DNA from: an uncultured Collinsella sp.
GTDB taxonomy: Bacteria > Actinomycetota > Coriobacteriia > Coriobacteriales > Coriobacteriaceae
Length of the DNA: 9,892 nucleotides
Reading direction: 5' to 3'
NCBI GenBank assembly: GCA_900546775.1
Contig: UREM01000049.1
Span: forward strand, 1-9,892
The notes under the pieces are model-generated. The model ran no database searches. It worked only from the letters and a program-made list of their open reading frames with translations, and was not told where the DNA came from. Every line of letters begins with the position of its first letter. The stretch's first letter is position 1. The translations under genes were made by a program, and so were the position numbers. Below, in pieces: positions 1 to 6,731 of this stretch.

Positions 1-236
1 CACCTGCCGCGCCCAAACCTCAGCCTAAAAAGGCCGCTCGTTCCAAGTCCGTCGAGCCCAAGCCGAGCCGTGACGAGATGACCTTTGCCCAGCGCATGGT
101 TACCTCCAAGGAGCCTACGGGCGAGAACGAGATCCCTGGCATGGCGCCGGCTCAAAAAATCATCATTGTCCTTGCCCTCATCGCGTTTGTCATCTTTATG
201 GGCTACACGATCCTGACCAGCATGGGCCTGCTCTAA
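1..236 (+). CDS. 3' end of a gene for a membrane-anchored protein of unknown function (partial)
   Basis: The frame is open from base 3 to the TAA at 234-236, giving 77 visible residues; the start lies outside the window. The visible part begins with a Pro/Ala/Lys-rich low-complexity linker (visible residues 1-25), continues with a short charged segment containing DEMTFAQRM, and ends with one strongly hydrophobic stretch (about visible residues 53-77, starting IIIVLALIAFVIF) that runs to the C-terminus. This looks like a protein held in the membrane by a C-terminal helix, with the bulk of the protein probably cytoplasmic. I do not recognise the family, because the informative N-terminal part is missing. 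The 84-bp gap to pncB has only a 4-bp CCGA/TCGG hairpin and no T-run, so read-through into pncB is possible. Confidence 0.7.
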   Translation, partial: PAAPKPQPKKAARSKSVEPKPSRDEMTFAQRMVTSKEPTGENEIPGMAPAQKIIIVLALIAFVIFMGYTILTSMGLL

Positions 237-320
237 CCGATTTACATCGGGCGTCATGTCCGAACACTCTGCCCTTGTCCAACCCTCAACCTCTGCACAA
301 CGCATCCGAAAGGTCGCCCC

Positions 321-1826
321 ATGGCTTTGACCGATATCTCTCATCCCACCGACATCGCAATGCTTACCGATCTGTACGAGCTCACTATGGCCCAGGGCCT
401 GTGGGAGAGCGGCAAGGCCAATGAGCAGGGTTGTTTTACCGCGTTTTACCGCGACCATCCCTTTGGTAGCGCCTATGCCGTCATGTGCGGTACCGCCGAG
501 CTGCCCGAGCTGGTCGAGAACCTGCGCTTTACGCCCGAGGACATCGACTACCTCGCCTCGCTCCAGGCCCCGGCCGGCGGCGCGATGTTCAAGCCTGAAT
601 TCCTCGACTACCTGCGCGATTTTCGTGCGCATGTAAACATCGACGCCGTCCCCGAGGGCGAGCTCGTCTTTCCGCGTGAGCCCATGGTGCGCGTTACCGG
701 CCCCGCGCTGGAGTGCCAGCTGCTCGAGACGGCGCTGCTCAACATCGTCGGCTTCCAGACGCTTGTCGCCACCAAGACGGCGCGCGTGGTGCTGGCGGCG
801 GACGGCCGTCCCGTGGCCGAGTTTGGCCTGCGCCGCGCCCAGGGTCCCGATGGCGGCCTGGCCGTCGCGCGCGCGAGCTACGTTGCCGGCTGTTCCTCTA
901 CGTCCAATGTGCTCGCCGGCCGCCGCTACGGTATTCCCGTCTTTGGCACGCATGCGCACAGCTGGGTGATGAGCTTCGATTCCGAGCTCGAGGCCTTCCG
1001 TGCCTTTGCCAAGTCGAGCCCCAAGAACTGTACGCTGCTCATCGACACCTACGATGTGCGCGAGGGCTGCGAGCATGCCATTACGGTTGCCAAGGAGATG
1101 GAGGCGGTGGGCGAGCGCCTGTCGGCTATTCGCATCGACTCGGGCGACCTCGCCAAGCTCTCCAAATATGTGCGTGGCCGTTTTGATGCCGAGGGCCTGC
1201 CCTATGTAGGGATCTCGGTTTCCAACGATCTGGACGAGTACACGATTCAGTCGCTGCTCGATCAGGGTGCGCCCATCGATAGCTTTGGTGTGGGTACCAA
1301 GCTCGCGACCTGCTACGACCAGCCGGCGCTTGGCGGTGTGTATAAGCTTTCCGCCCGCCGTGCGAGCGAGACGGATCCGTGGACGCCGGTGGTTAAGCTC
1401 TCCGAGCAGCCCTACAAGCGCACGATCCCGGGTGTGCAGCGCGTGCGCCGTTATTACGACGGCTTTGGCGGCCCGATCTGCGACATGATCTATGACGAGG
1501 ATCATCTGTCTGGGGAGGGCGCCGCGCGCGGTAATACCCTCGTGGCCGTGAACGATGCTGCGCTGGTGACCGATGTGTCCGAGCTCGAGTATCGCGAGCT
1601 GCTGGCGCCGATCGTGCGCGATGGCAGCGCCGTTGCCCCGCGCGAGAGCATTGAGGACGCACGCGAGCGTTGCACCTGGGCACTGGACCATCTGGATCCG
1701 GTCTACAAGCGCTTCCTGTACCCGCAGACTTATGTGGTGGGCATGGAGCAGGGCTTGGCACAGGTGCGCGACGAGCTTGTGCGCAAGAACATGGCCGCGG
1801 CTTCTGCCTTTCCCTGGGCTCACTAA
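321..1826 (+). CDS. pncB: Nicotinate phosphoribosyltransferase
   Basis: This enzyme joins nicotinate and PRPP, with ATP hydrolysis, to form nicotinate mononucleotide (EC 6.3.4.21), the entry step of the cytoplasmic Preiss-Handler NAD salvage route. The protein has 501 residues. It is nearer in length to the Gram-positive/eukaryotic type of NAPRTase than to the roughly 400-residue E. coli PncB. Family signatures visible are TDLYELTMAQG at residues 16-26, GTHAHSW at 209-215 (His213 aligns with the histidine that is phosphorylated in the characterised enzymes), RIDSGDLAKL at 271-280 and VGTKLATCYDQPALGGVYKL from about 324 for phosphate/PRPP binding. The ATG at 321 is preceded by GAAAGG at 308-313, a good ribosome-binding site at 7-nt spacing. 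A 79-bp gap without a convincing terminator separates it from proB, so co-transcription is possible although the pathways are unrelated. Confidence 0.95.
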   Translation: MALTDISHPTDIAMLTDLYELTMAQGLWESGKANEQGCFTAFYRDHPFGSAYAVMCGTAELPELVENLRFTPEDIDYLASLQAPAGGAMFKPEFLDYLRDFRAHVNIDAVPEGELVFPREPMVRVTGPALECQLLETALLNIVGFQTLVATKTARVVLAADGRPVAEFGLRRAQGPDGGLAVARASYVAGCSSTSNVLAGRRYGIPVFGTHAHSWVMSFDSELEAFRAFAKSSPKNCTLLIDTYDVREGCEHAITVAKEMEAVGERLSAIRIDSGDLAKLSKYVRGRFDAEGLPYVGISVSNDLDEYTIQSLLDQGAPIDSFGVGTKLATCYDQPALGGVYKLSARRASETDPWTPVVKLSEQPYKRTIPGVQRVRRYYDGFGGPICDMIYDEDHLSGEGAARGNTLVAVNDAALVTDVSELEYRELLAPIVRDGSAVAPRESIEDARERCTWALDHLDPVYKRFLYPQTYVVGMEQGLAQVRDELVRKNMAAASAFPWAH

Positions 1827-1905
1827 TTCCTTGGGCGGTAGGGGCGAGTCACGCTTCCTTGGCCGCCAGCTCGGCCGTTCGCTGAACAGTTGATTGGTTT
1901 GACGT

Positions 1906-3033
1906 ATGACGACTTCTTATAAAACGATGGTGGTAAAGATCGGTTCGTCCACGGTGGTGGGCGCCGACGGCAAGGTCAACCGCGCCTTTATCGGCGGGCT
2001 TGCCGACCAGGCCGCAGCGCTGCGCGAGCTTGGCTGGCGCCTGATCGTGGTGAGCTCGGGCGCCATTGCCTGCGGCTATCCCGTGCTGGGCTTCGACCGT
2101 AAGCCGGTCGGCGACCTGCCGAGCCTGCAGGCCTGCGCCTCGGCCGGTCAGTGCATCATCTCGTCGGCCTACGACGAGGAGTTCCATGCGCGCGACCTGC
2201 TCACCTCGCTCGTGTTGCTCACGCGTCACGACACGGCGCGCCGCACGTCCTACCTGCACGCGCGCGACGCCCTGCTTCGCCTGGTGGAGCTCGGCGTGGT
2301 GCCGGTCGTCAACGAGAACGATACCGTCACCGTCGATGAGATCAAGTTTGGCGACAACGACACGCTGGCGGCGCTTGTGAGCTGCCTGGTTTCTGCCGAT
2401 CTGTGCGTGACGCTCTCGGACATCGATGGCCTCTACACCGCCAATCCGCATGAGGATCCGACGGCCGAGTTTATCCCGGTCGTGCATAAGATCGATGCCA
2501 AGATTATCGCCTCGGCGGGCGATTCTTCCACATCGGTGGGTACGGGCGGCATGATCACCAAGATTCGCGCGAGCCGCATTCTCATGACGGCGGGCATTCA
2601 AAGCGTGATTTGCTCGGGCGAGGAGCCCGATGCGCTCGTGCGTCTGGCCCGCGGCGAGAGCGTGGGTACGCTGTTCGATCCGCCGGCGGAGCGCCTGGAC
2701 ATTGCGCCGCGCAAGTTGTGGATTGCACTGGGCGACAAGGCGCACGGCTCGGTGACGGTCGATGACGGCGCCGCGAAGGCGCTGGTCAGCCGCGGATCGT
2801 CGCTGCTCGCGGTGGGTATTCGCGAGGTCGATGGCCAGTTTGCCGAGGGCGATGTGCTCGACGTGTGCGACCCGAGCGGCATGGTTGTCGCCCGTGGTAT
2901 CGCCGAGGCCGATTCGGACGTGCTGGAGCTTGCCGCCGGCCGCCGCCAGGACCAGATTGCCAGCAACCGCCTGCTCGCAGACCTGGCCGAGAAGCCCGCG
3001 ATCCATAGGGACAACTTGATAGTGTTTGCATAA
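1906..3033 (+). CDS. proB: Glutamate 5-kinase
   Basis: It phosphorylates L-glutamate to gamma-glutamyl phosphate with ATP (EC 2.7.2.11), the committed and usually proline-inhibited step of proline synthesis. The 375 residues match the two-domain type. An amino acid kinase domain (about 1-255) carries VVKIGSS (9-15), VVSSGAIACG (48-57), NENDTVTVDEIKFGDND (136-152) and GTGGMITKI (212-220). A C-terminal PUA domain (about 268-350) follows. Ser51, Asp139 and Asn151 fall at the positions of the E. coli glutamate-binding residues Ser50, Asp137 and Asn149. In-frame TGA codons at 1891 and 1900 rule out earlier starts. The 1906 ATG has no recognisable Shine-Dalgarno sequence. An alternative ATG at 1927 would give MVVKIGSS, but alignment with E. 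coli ProB favours 1906. Its partner proA lies 1.6 kb downstream, beyond an opposing gene. Confidence 0.96.
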   Translation: MTTSYKTMVVKIGSSTVVGADGKVNRAFIGGLADQAAALRELGWRLIVVSSGAIACGYPVLGFDRKPVGDLPSLQACASAGQCIISSAYDEEFHARDLLTSLVLLTRHDTARRTSYLHARDALLRLVELGVVPVVNENDTVTVDEIKFGDNDTLAALVSCLVSADLCVTLSDIDGLYTANPHEDPTAEFIPVVHKIDAKIIASAGDSSTSVGTGGMITKIRASRILMTAGIQSVICSGEEPDALVRLARGESVGTLFDPPAERLDIAPRKLWIALGDKAHGSVTVDDGAAKALVSRGSSLLAVGIREVDGQFAEGDVLDVCDPSGMVVARGIAEADSDVLELAAGRRQDQIASNRLLADLAEKPAIHRDNLIVFA

Positions 3034-3034
3034 A

Positions 3035-3083
3035 GAGAGGCAGCGCTGCGGCTCGTTTTGCCAGCAGTGCTGCCTCTCCTTTT
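3035..3083 (+). terminator. Rho-independent terminator of proB
   Basis: Two bases after the proB stop codon, GAGAGGCAGCGCTGC (3035-3049) pairs with GCAGTGCTGCCTCTC (3064-3078) over 15 bp with one G-U pair. Three more GGC/GCC pairs can form inside the loop. CTTTT follows at 3079-3083. The T-tract is short but the stem is strong. On the minus strand the hairpin is followed only by TTTATG, so it would be a weaker stop for the hydrolase transcript arriving from the right. Confidence 0.8.
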
Positions 3084-3133
3084 CCGGCACTTGGGGACGT
3101 TCCTTATGTGCCGGCACTTTGGGACACTCCTTT
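3084..3133. repeat. Two tandem copies of a CCGGCACTT(G/T)GGGAC repeat
   Basis: Two direct copies lie 27 bp apart, beginning at 3084 (CCGGCACTTGGGGACGTTCC) and at 3111 (CCGGCACTTTGGGACACTCC), each followed by two or three T. The junction contains the perfect palindrome GTGCCGGCAC (3108-3117). The pair fills the gap between the proB terminator and the stop codon of the opposing hydrolase gene. The GGGAC...CCTTTG core recurs in the hairpins near 5980 and 6700 (minus strand) and near 9727 (minus strand). This suggests a dispersed intergenic repeat family. I see no coding capacity here. Confidence 0.7.
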
Positions 3134-3134
3134 G

Positions 3135-4553
3135 CTAGAAGATCTGGCGCAGGTCTCCGCGGTTGAGGGCTTCGTCGAAGAGGTGCTTGAACACCACGCT
3201 GCCGTGCAAGCCGTCGTGCTCGAACTCGTTGGTCACCCAGGCATGCGAGTTGCCCACGCGGCTGAGCGTATCGAGCTGCATGCCCGAGTCCACGTACATG
3301 TCATCGAAGTACACCGCGGCCTGCAGGGGCACCTCGTTGCACGCCAGGCGCTGCGGGTCATAGATCTTGTCCCAGCTGGTGTCTTCCATAAGCAGATCCA
3401 TCGCCGGCTTGAAGGGCTTAAGTTCGGGCATCTGCTCAAACATCCACGGGAACATGGCCTCGCCGGTAAACATGAGCGGTCGCGTGAGCGTGTCGAACTC
3501 GGCACGATGGGCCTTCTCTTCTGCCGCGGCCCAGCGAATGGGCATGGTGTCGCCGTCGGCGTAGATGAACTCCTGAAGCGTCCAGTACAGCGGATTCGTG
3601 CGCGTGTTGGTGCGCTCGAAGGCGCGCATCAAAAAGCTGTCAGATACCGAGGCGCCGCAGGCCAGCGTGCCGTCGCCGTCAACAAAAGCATGATCGATAA
3701 TCCAATGCATGCGCTCAAAGCTCGGCTTCATGCCAAAGTCGCTGCCCATGAGCTGCAGGCGTTCGACCGTCATCGGCGAGCCGTCGGGTAGCACGGGCTT
3801 TTGCTCCTCGAGGGCATCTGCCAGGGCCGCCACGCGCTCGACGTCGGCGGGGTAGCGGTTGTAATACTGCTGCGTCTTGGCAGCCATGCGCGGGAAGGTG
3901 TGCGCGTAGACCTCGCTTGCGCTCGCCGGTACGTGGGGGATGCCGCCGCAGGTAAAGCTTGCCGCCACGCCCTCGGGGAAGAGCGACAGGTAGCTCAGCG
4001 TCAAAAAGCCGCCGTAGCTCTGCCCGAGCGTGACCCAGGGCCTGCCGCCAAAGCCCACCAGGCGCAGGTACTCAAAATCGCGCACGATGGAGCTGGCGAG
4101 GTGGCGCTTGAGGAAGTCCGCCTGCGAGCGGGCAGCATCGGAGCCGGCCGCCTCGGCGCGCTCGCCCAGTGCGGCAATCGTGCGCCCGTCTACACAGCTG
4201 CTGCGCCCGGTACCGCGCTGGTCGGGCAGCACGACGCGGAAATGCTTGACGGCCTCTTCGATCCAGCCATCGCTTGTGGGCGACAGCGGACGCGGGCTCT
4301 CGCCACCGGGGCCACCCTGCAAAAAGAGAAGGAGCGGCAGGTCGTCGTTGATGCGGTCGGGTGCGCAAACCACGCGGTAGAAGAGCTTGATGCTCTCGGG
4401 CGCACCGGCGATGGGTGTCGGTATAGCGCCGCGGCGCATGGTGCTGCCGACGGCCAGGAGCATCGGCTCCAGGCCGCGCCAGTCGAGGGGGACGTCGATG
4501 CTGTGGTCCTCGACATACAGGCCGGGGACGTGGTACGAAGTGATGAGGGCCAT
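3135..4553 (-). CDS. pip: Prolyl aminopeptidase-like alpha/beta hydrolase (peptidase family S33)
   Basis: It probably removes N-terminal proline from peptides (EC 3.4.11.5) in the cytoplasm; no signal peptide is visible. The 472 residues show the S33 pattern: the oxyanion-region motif LQGGPGGESPRP (78-89), the family block LPDQRGTGRSS (109-119), the nucleophile elbow GQSYGG (177-182, Ser179) followed by CGGIP, and a C-terminal HDGLHGS in which His450 is the likely catalytic histidine. An acidic YFDDMYVD segment (415-422) probably supplies the aspartate. It resembles the larger Aeromonas/Xanthomonas type, somewhat above their roughly 425 residues. The frame stays open upstream to an ATG at 4634, but the start at 4553 is chosen because GGAAGA (4559-4564) lies 5 nt before it. 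The gene sits antiparallel between proB and proA. Hydrolase class is certain; proline specificity is inferred. Confidence 0.82.
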   Translation of the reverse strand: MALITSYHVPGLYVEDHSIDVPLDWRGLEPMLLAVGSTMRRGAIPTPIAGAPESIKLFYRVVCAPDRINDDLPLLLFLQGGPGGESPRPLSPTSDGWIEEAVKHFRVVLPDQRGTGRSSCVDGRTIAALGERAEAAGSDAARSQADFLKRHLASSIVRDFEYLRLVGFGGRPWVTLGQSYGGFLTLSYLSLFPEGVAASFTCGGIPHVPASASEVYAHTFPRMAAKTQQYYNRYPADVERVAALADALEEQKPVLPDGSPMTVERLQLMGSDFGMKPSFERMHWIIDHAFVDGDGTLACGASVSDSFLMRAFERTNTRTNPLYWTLQEFIYADGDTMPIRWAAAEEKAHRAEFDTLTRPLMFTGEAMFPWMFEQMPELKPFKPAMDLLMEDTSWDKIYDPQRLACNEVPLQAAVYFDDMYVDSGMQLDTLSRVGNSHAWVTNEFEHDGLHGSVVFKHLFDEALNRGDLRQIF

Positions 4554-4591
4554 GTGAGTCTTCCGTTCGTTGCGGTGTTTCGGGTTGACCA

Positions 4592-4622
4592 ATTCTACCG
4601 CCGCGGGCGAGGCCATGCGCAA
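4592..4622 (-). promoter_or_regulatory. Possible promoter of the prolyl aminopeptidase gene
   Basis: Read on the minus strand, TAGAAT (4592-4597) matches the -10 consensus at five of six positions and would give a start near 4585, about 32 nt before the ATG. A weak -35 (TTGCGC, 4617-4622) lies at 19-bp spacing. The divergent 112-bp gap must also contain any proA-specific promoter. I could not find a convincing one on the plus strand. Confidence 0.35.
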
Positions 4623-4665
4623 ATCGGCTACCATGGTTGCAAACTTCTAGGAGAAAGGGCCGCCC

Positions 4666-5952
4666 ATGTCGGTCGATATAGCCACGTATGTCCACGATCT
4701 TGCCGTTGCCGCCAAGGCAGCGTCGGCCTCGCTTGCCACGGCGAGCGATGAACAGCGCCAGGAGGCCGTGCGCGCCATGGCCGCGGCGCTGCGCGACGGC
4801 GTCGACTCCATCGTCGCCGCCAACGAGCTCGATATGTCCGCTGCGCGCGATGCGGGTACCTCGGCCGGACTGCTCGATCGTCTGCTGCTGACGCCCGAGC
4901 GCGTCGAGGGCATGGCCGCCGGCCTGGAAAAGCTCGCCGAGCTGCCCGATCCCGTGGGCCGCGTGCTCGACCACCGCGTGCTTGCAAGCGGCGTGGACCT
5001 GACCCGTGTGAGTGTGCCGCTGGGCCTGGTCGCCATGGTTTACGAGGCGCGTCCCAACGTGACGGCCGACGCCGCGGGCATCTGCATCCGTACCGGCAAC
5101 GCCTGCATTCTGCGCGGCGGCTCGCTGGCCTATCACTCGTGTGCCATGATTTCTGAGCTGCTGGCCGATGCGCTCGAGGCCAAGGGCTTCCCGCGCGAGG
5201 CCGTGTCGATGATCGAGTCCACCGACCGCGAGGCCACTGGCGAGCTCATGAAGCTCCGCGGTGTTGTCGACGTACTCATTCCGCGCGGCGGTGCAGGCCT
5301 GATCCAGCGCTGCGTGCGCGAGTCGCTCGTTCCGGTGATCGAGACGGGCACGGGTAACTGCCACATCTACGTGCATGAATCCGCCGACTTCGATAAAGCG
5401 CTCAATATTATCGTCAACGCTAAGACGCAGCGCGTGGGCGTGTGCAATGCCGCCGAGTCGCTGCTGGTCGACCGTGCCGTGGCCGATGCGTTTTTGCCTG
5501 CGGTCGTGGCCGTGCTGCATGACCACGGCGTGCTCATTCACGGCGACGAGGCCACGTGCGCCGCATGCGCCGACACCGGGCTTGCCGAGGGCGATGACTA
5601 CGTTGCCGCGACTGAGGAGGACTGGGGTCGCGAGTATCTGGCGCTCGAGATGAGCGTGAAGGTCGTGGCGAACGAGGACGAGGCCATCGCGCACATCAAC
5701 CGCTACGGCACGATGCACTCCGAGGCCATCGTTGCAGAGGACACGGATGCTTGCGAGCGCTTCCTGGACGAGGTCGATGCCTCGGCCGTGTATGCCAACG
5801 CCAGCACGCGCTTTACCGACGGCGGCGAGTTTGGCCTGGGCGCCGAGATTGGCATCTCGACCCAAAAGCTCCACGCCCGCGGCCCCTTTGCCGCCGAGGC
5901 CCTCACCACCTACAAATACAAGCTCCGCGGCACCGGCCAGGTCCGCCCCTAA
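4666..5952 (+). CDS. proA: Gamma-glutamyl phosphate reductase (glutamate-5-semialdehyde dehydrogenase)
   Basis: It reduces gamma-glutamyl phosphate with NADPH to glutamate 5-semialdehyde (EC 1.2.1.41), which cyclises to pyrroline-5-carboxylate, the substrate of ProC (not in this window). The 428 residues equal the usual family length. Visible hallmarks of this aldehyde dehydrogenase superfamily member are MVYEARPNVT (124-133), RTGNACILRGGS (about 142-153), VIETGTGNCHIYV (about 225-237), the catalytic Cys260 in GVCNAAESLLV, and the late block NRYGTMHSEAIV (345-356). The ATG at 4666 follows an A/G-rich ribosome-binding region AGGAGAAAGG (4649-4658). Instead of adjoining proB it is separated from it by an opposing gene, so it needs its own promoter or transcription through the 3034-4665 interval. 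Its 3' end faces the HD-domain gene across a shared hairpin. Confidence 0.97.
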   Translation: MSVDIATYVHDLAVAAKAASASLATASDEQRQEAVRAMAAALRDGVDSIVAANELDMSAARDAGTSAGLLDRLLLTPERVEGMAAGLEKLAELPDPVGRVLDHRVLASGVDLTRVSVPLGLVAMVYEARPNVTADAAGICIRTGNACILRGGSLAYHSCAMISELLADALEAKGFPREAVSMIESTDREATGELMKLRGVVDVLIPRGGAGLIQRCVRESLVPVIETGTGNCHIYVHESADFDKALNIIVNAKTQRVGVCNAAESLLVDRAVADAFLPAVVAVLHDHGVLIHGDEATCAACADTGLAEGDDYVAATEEDWGREYLALEMSVKVVANEDEAIAHINRYGTMHSEAIVAEDTDACERFLDEVDASAVYANASTRFTDGGEFGLGAEIGISTQKLHARGPFAAEALTTYKYKLRGTGQVRP

Positions 5953-5967
5953 ACCTGTTGCAAACGA

Positions 5968-6008
5968 AAAACCACCACAAAGGCGCCTGTCTCCTTTGTG
6001 GTGGTTTT
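5968..6008. terminator. Bidirectional terminator-like hairpin, copy 1
   Basis: AAAACCACCACAAAGG (5968-5983) and its exact reverse complement (5993-6008) form a perfect 16-bp stem around a 9-nt loop, CGCCTGTCT. On the plus strand the stem ends in TTTT, after proA. On the minus strand it ends in TTTTT (5967-5971), after the HD-domain gene, whose stop codon is 15 bp away. It therefore suits both convergent genes. It is almost identical to the hairpin at 6678-6719, differing only at two loop bases. Confidence 0.85.
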
Positions 6009-6023
6009 AGGTGGCGTGGGCGG

Positions 6024-6623
6024 TTAGGCCTGGAAGGTATCGCGATCGGGCGCGAAGGATTGCATGGCCGCGATGGTACGGTCGAAGAGCTCGGGAAGCT
6101 CCCAGCCCAGCATCTCGGCGCCCTGCGAAATCACGTCGCGTGAGCAGCCGGCGGCAAAGCGCTTATCCTTGAACTTTTTCTTGAGCGACTTGGTCGTAAA
6201 GTCCATGACGCTTTTGCTCGGACGCATGATCACGGCAGCACCGATTAGACCGGTGAGTTCGTCGCAGGCAAACAGGATCTTCTCCATCTGCAGCTCGGGC
6301 TTGGGTAGCGAAGAGTTGAAGTCGGACGTATGCGTCTGAATTGCGCGGATGAGCTCGGGCGATGCGCCCTCGTCCTCGAGGATCTCGGCCGCATAGATGG
6401 TGTGGTTCATGGGGTCATCCTCATGCTCCTCCCAATCCAGGTCGTGCAGCAGGCCGACGATGCCCCAAAACTCCTCGTTCTCGGGGTCGAACTCGCGCGC
6501 AAAGTAGCGCATGGTGCCCTCGACCGTCTCGCCATGGGTGATGTGGAACGGGTCCTTGTTGTGCTCGTTGAGCAGTTCGAACGCGCGGTCGCGGGTGATT
6601 CCGGCGGTAAGCGGCTCTGCCAT
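6024..6623 (-). CDS. HD-domain metal-dependent phosphohydrolase-like protein, function unknown
   Basis: A 199-residue soluble protein with the HD superfamily arrangement of metal ligands: HITHGETVEG with His30, GLLHDLDWE with His60-Asp61, and FACDELTG with Asp121. His98 in AIQTHTSD may be a further ligand. The C-terminal half contains the very basic block RPSKSVMDFTTKSLKKKFKDK. To my knowledge this block is characteristic of a widespread family of uncharacterised HD proteins in Clostridia and Actinobacteria. HD enzymes hydrolyse phosphoester bonds, often of nucleotides, but the substrate here cannot be told from sequence. The ATG at 6623 is supported by AAGGAG (6630-6635) at 6-nt spacing. Hairpins at 5968-6008 and 6678-6719 flank the gene, so it appears to be a monocistronic unit. 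I saw no strong promoter in the 54 bp between the second hairpin and the start. Confidence 0.85.
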   Translation of the reverse strand: MAEPLTAGITRDRAFELLNEHNKDPFHITHGETVEGTMRYFAREFDPENEEFWGIVGLLHDLDWEEHEDDPMNHTIYAAEILEDEGASPELIRAIQTHTSDFNSSLPKPELQMEKILFACDELTGLIGAAVIMRPSKSVMDFTTKSLKKKFKDKRFAAGCSRDVISQGAEMLGWELPELFDRTIAAMQSFAPDRDTFQA

Positions 6624-6677
6624 AAGAGACTCCTTGTGCTCGTGGGTATCGCTAAGAATGAATACTACTGGAACAAG

Positions 6678-6719
6678 AAAACCACCACAAAGGTGCCTGT
6701 CCCCTTTGTGGTGGTTTTT
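6678..6719. terminator. Terminator-like hairpin, copy 2
   Basis: The same 16-bp perfect stem as at 5968-6008 (arms 6678-6693 and 6703-6718) encloses the 9-nt loop TGCCTGTCC and is followed on the plus strand by a T-run (6715-6719). On the minus strand it lies 13 bp after the stop of the CarD-like gene and ends in TTTT, so it most likely terminates that gene and insulates the HD-domain gene. Its minus-strand core reads GGGGACAGGCACCTTTG. Confidence 0.82.
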
Positions 6720-6731
6720 GGCGCGGATGGG

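Noticed and set aside
1861..1876. Hairpin GGCCG-CCAGCT-CGGCC after pncB as a terminator
   Set aside because: The stem is only 5 bp and no T-run follows.
1849..3117. 422-codon minus-strand open frame opposite proB
   Set aside because: Shadow of proB: Arg/His/Gln-rich composition, no motifs, and it would cross the proB terminator.
4554..4634. 27-codon N-terminal extension of the hydrolase from ATG 4634
   Set aside because: No ribosome-binding site was seen there; it would overlap the candidate promoter, and the ATG at 4553 has GGAAGA and begins with sequence typical of the family.
4072..5874. 600-codon open frame on the minus strand covering proA and part of the hydrolase gene
   Set aside because: It is out of frame with the hydrolase, His/Arg/Gly-rich without domains, and spans a clear divergent promoter region; a codon-bias shadow.
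5968..6719. Repeated hairpins as a CRISPR-like array
   Set aside because: Only two copies, 0.7 kb apart with a gene between them and no regular spacers; the terminator explanation fits.
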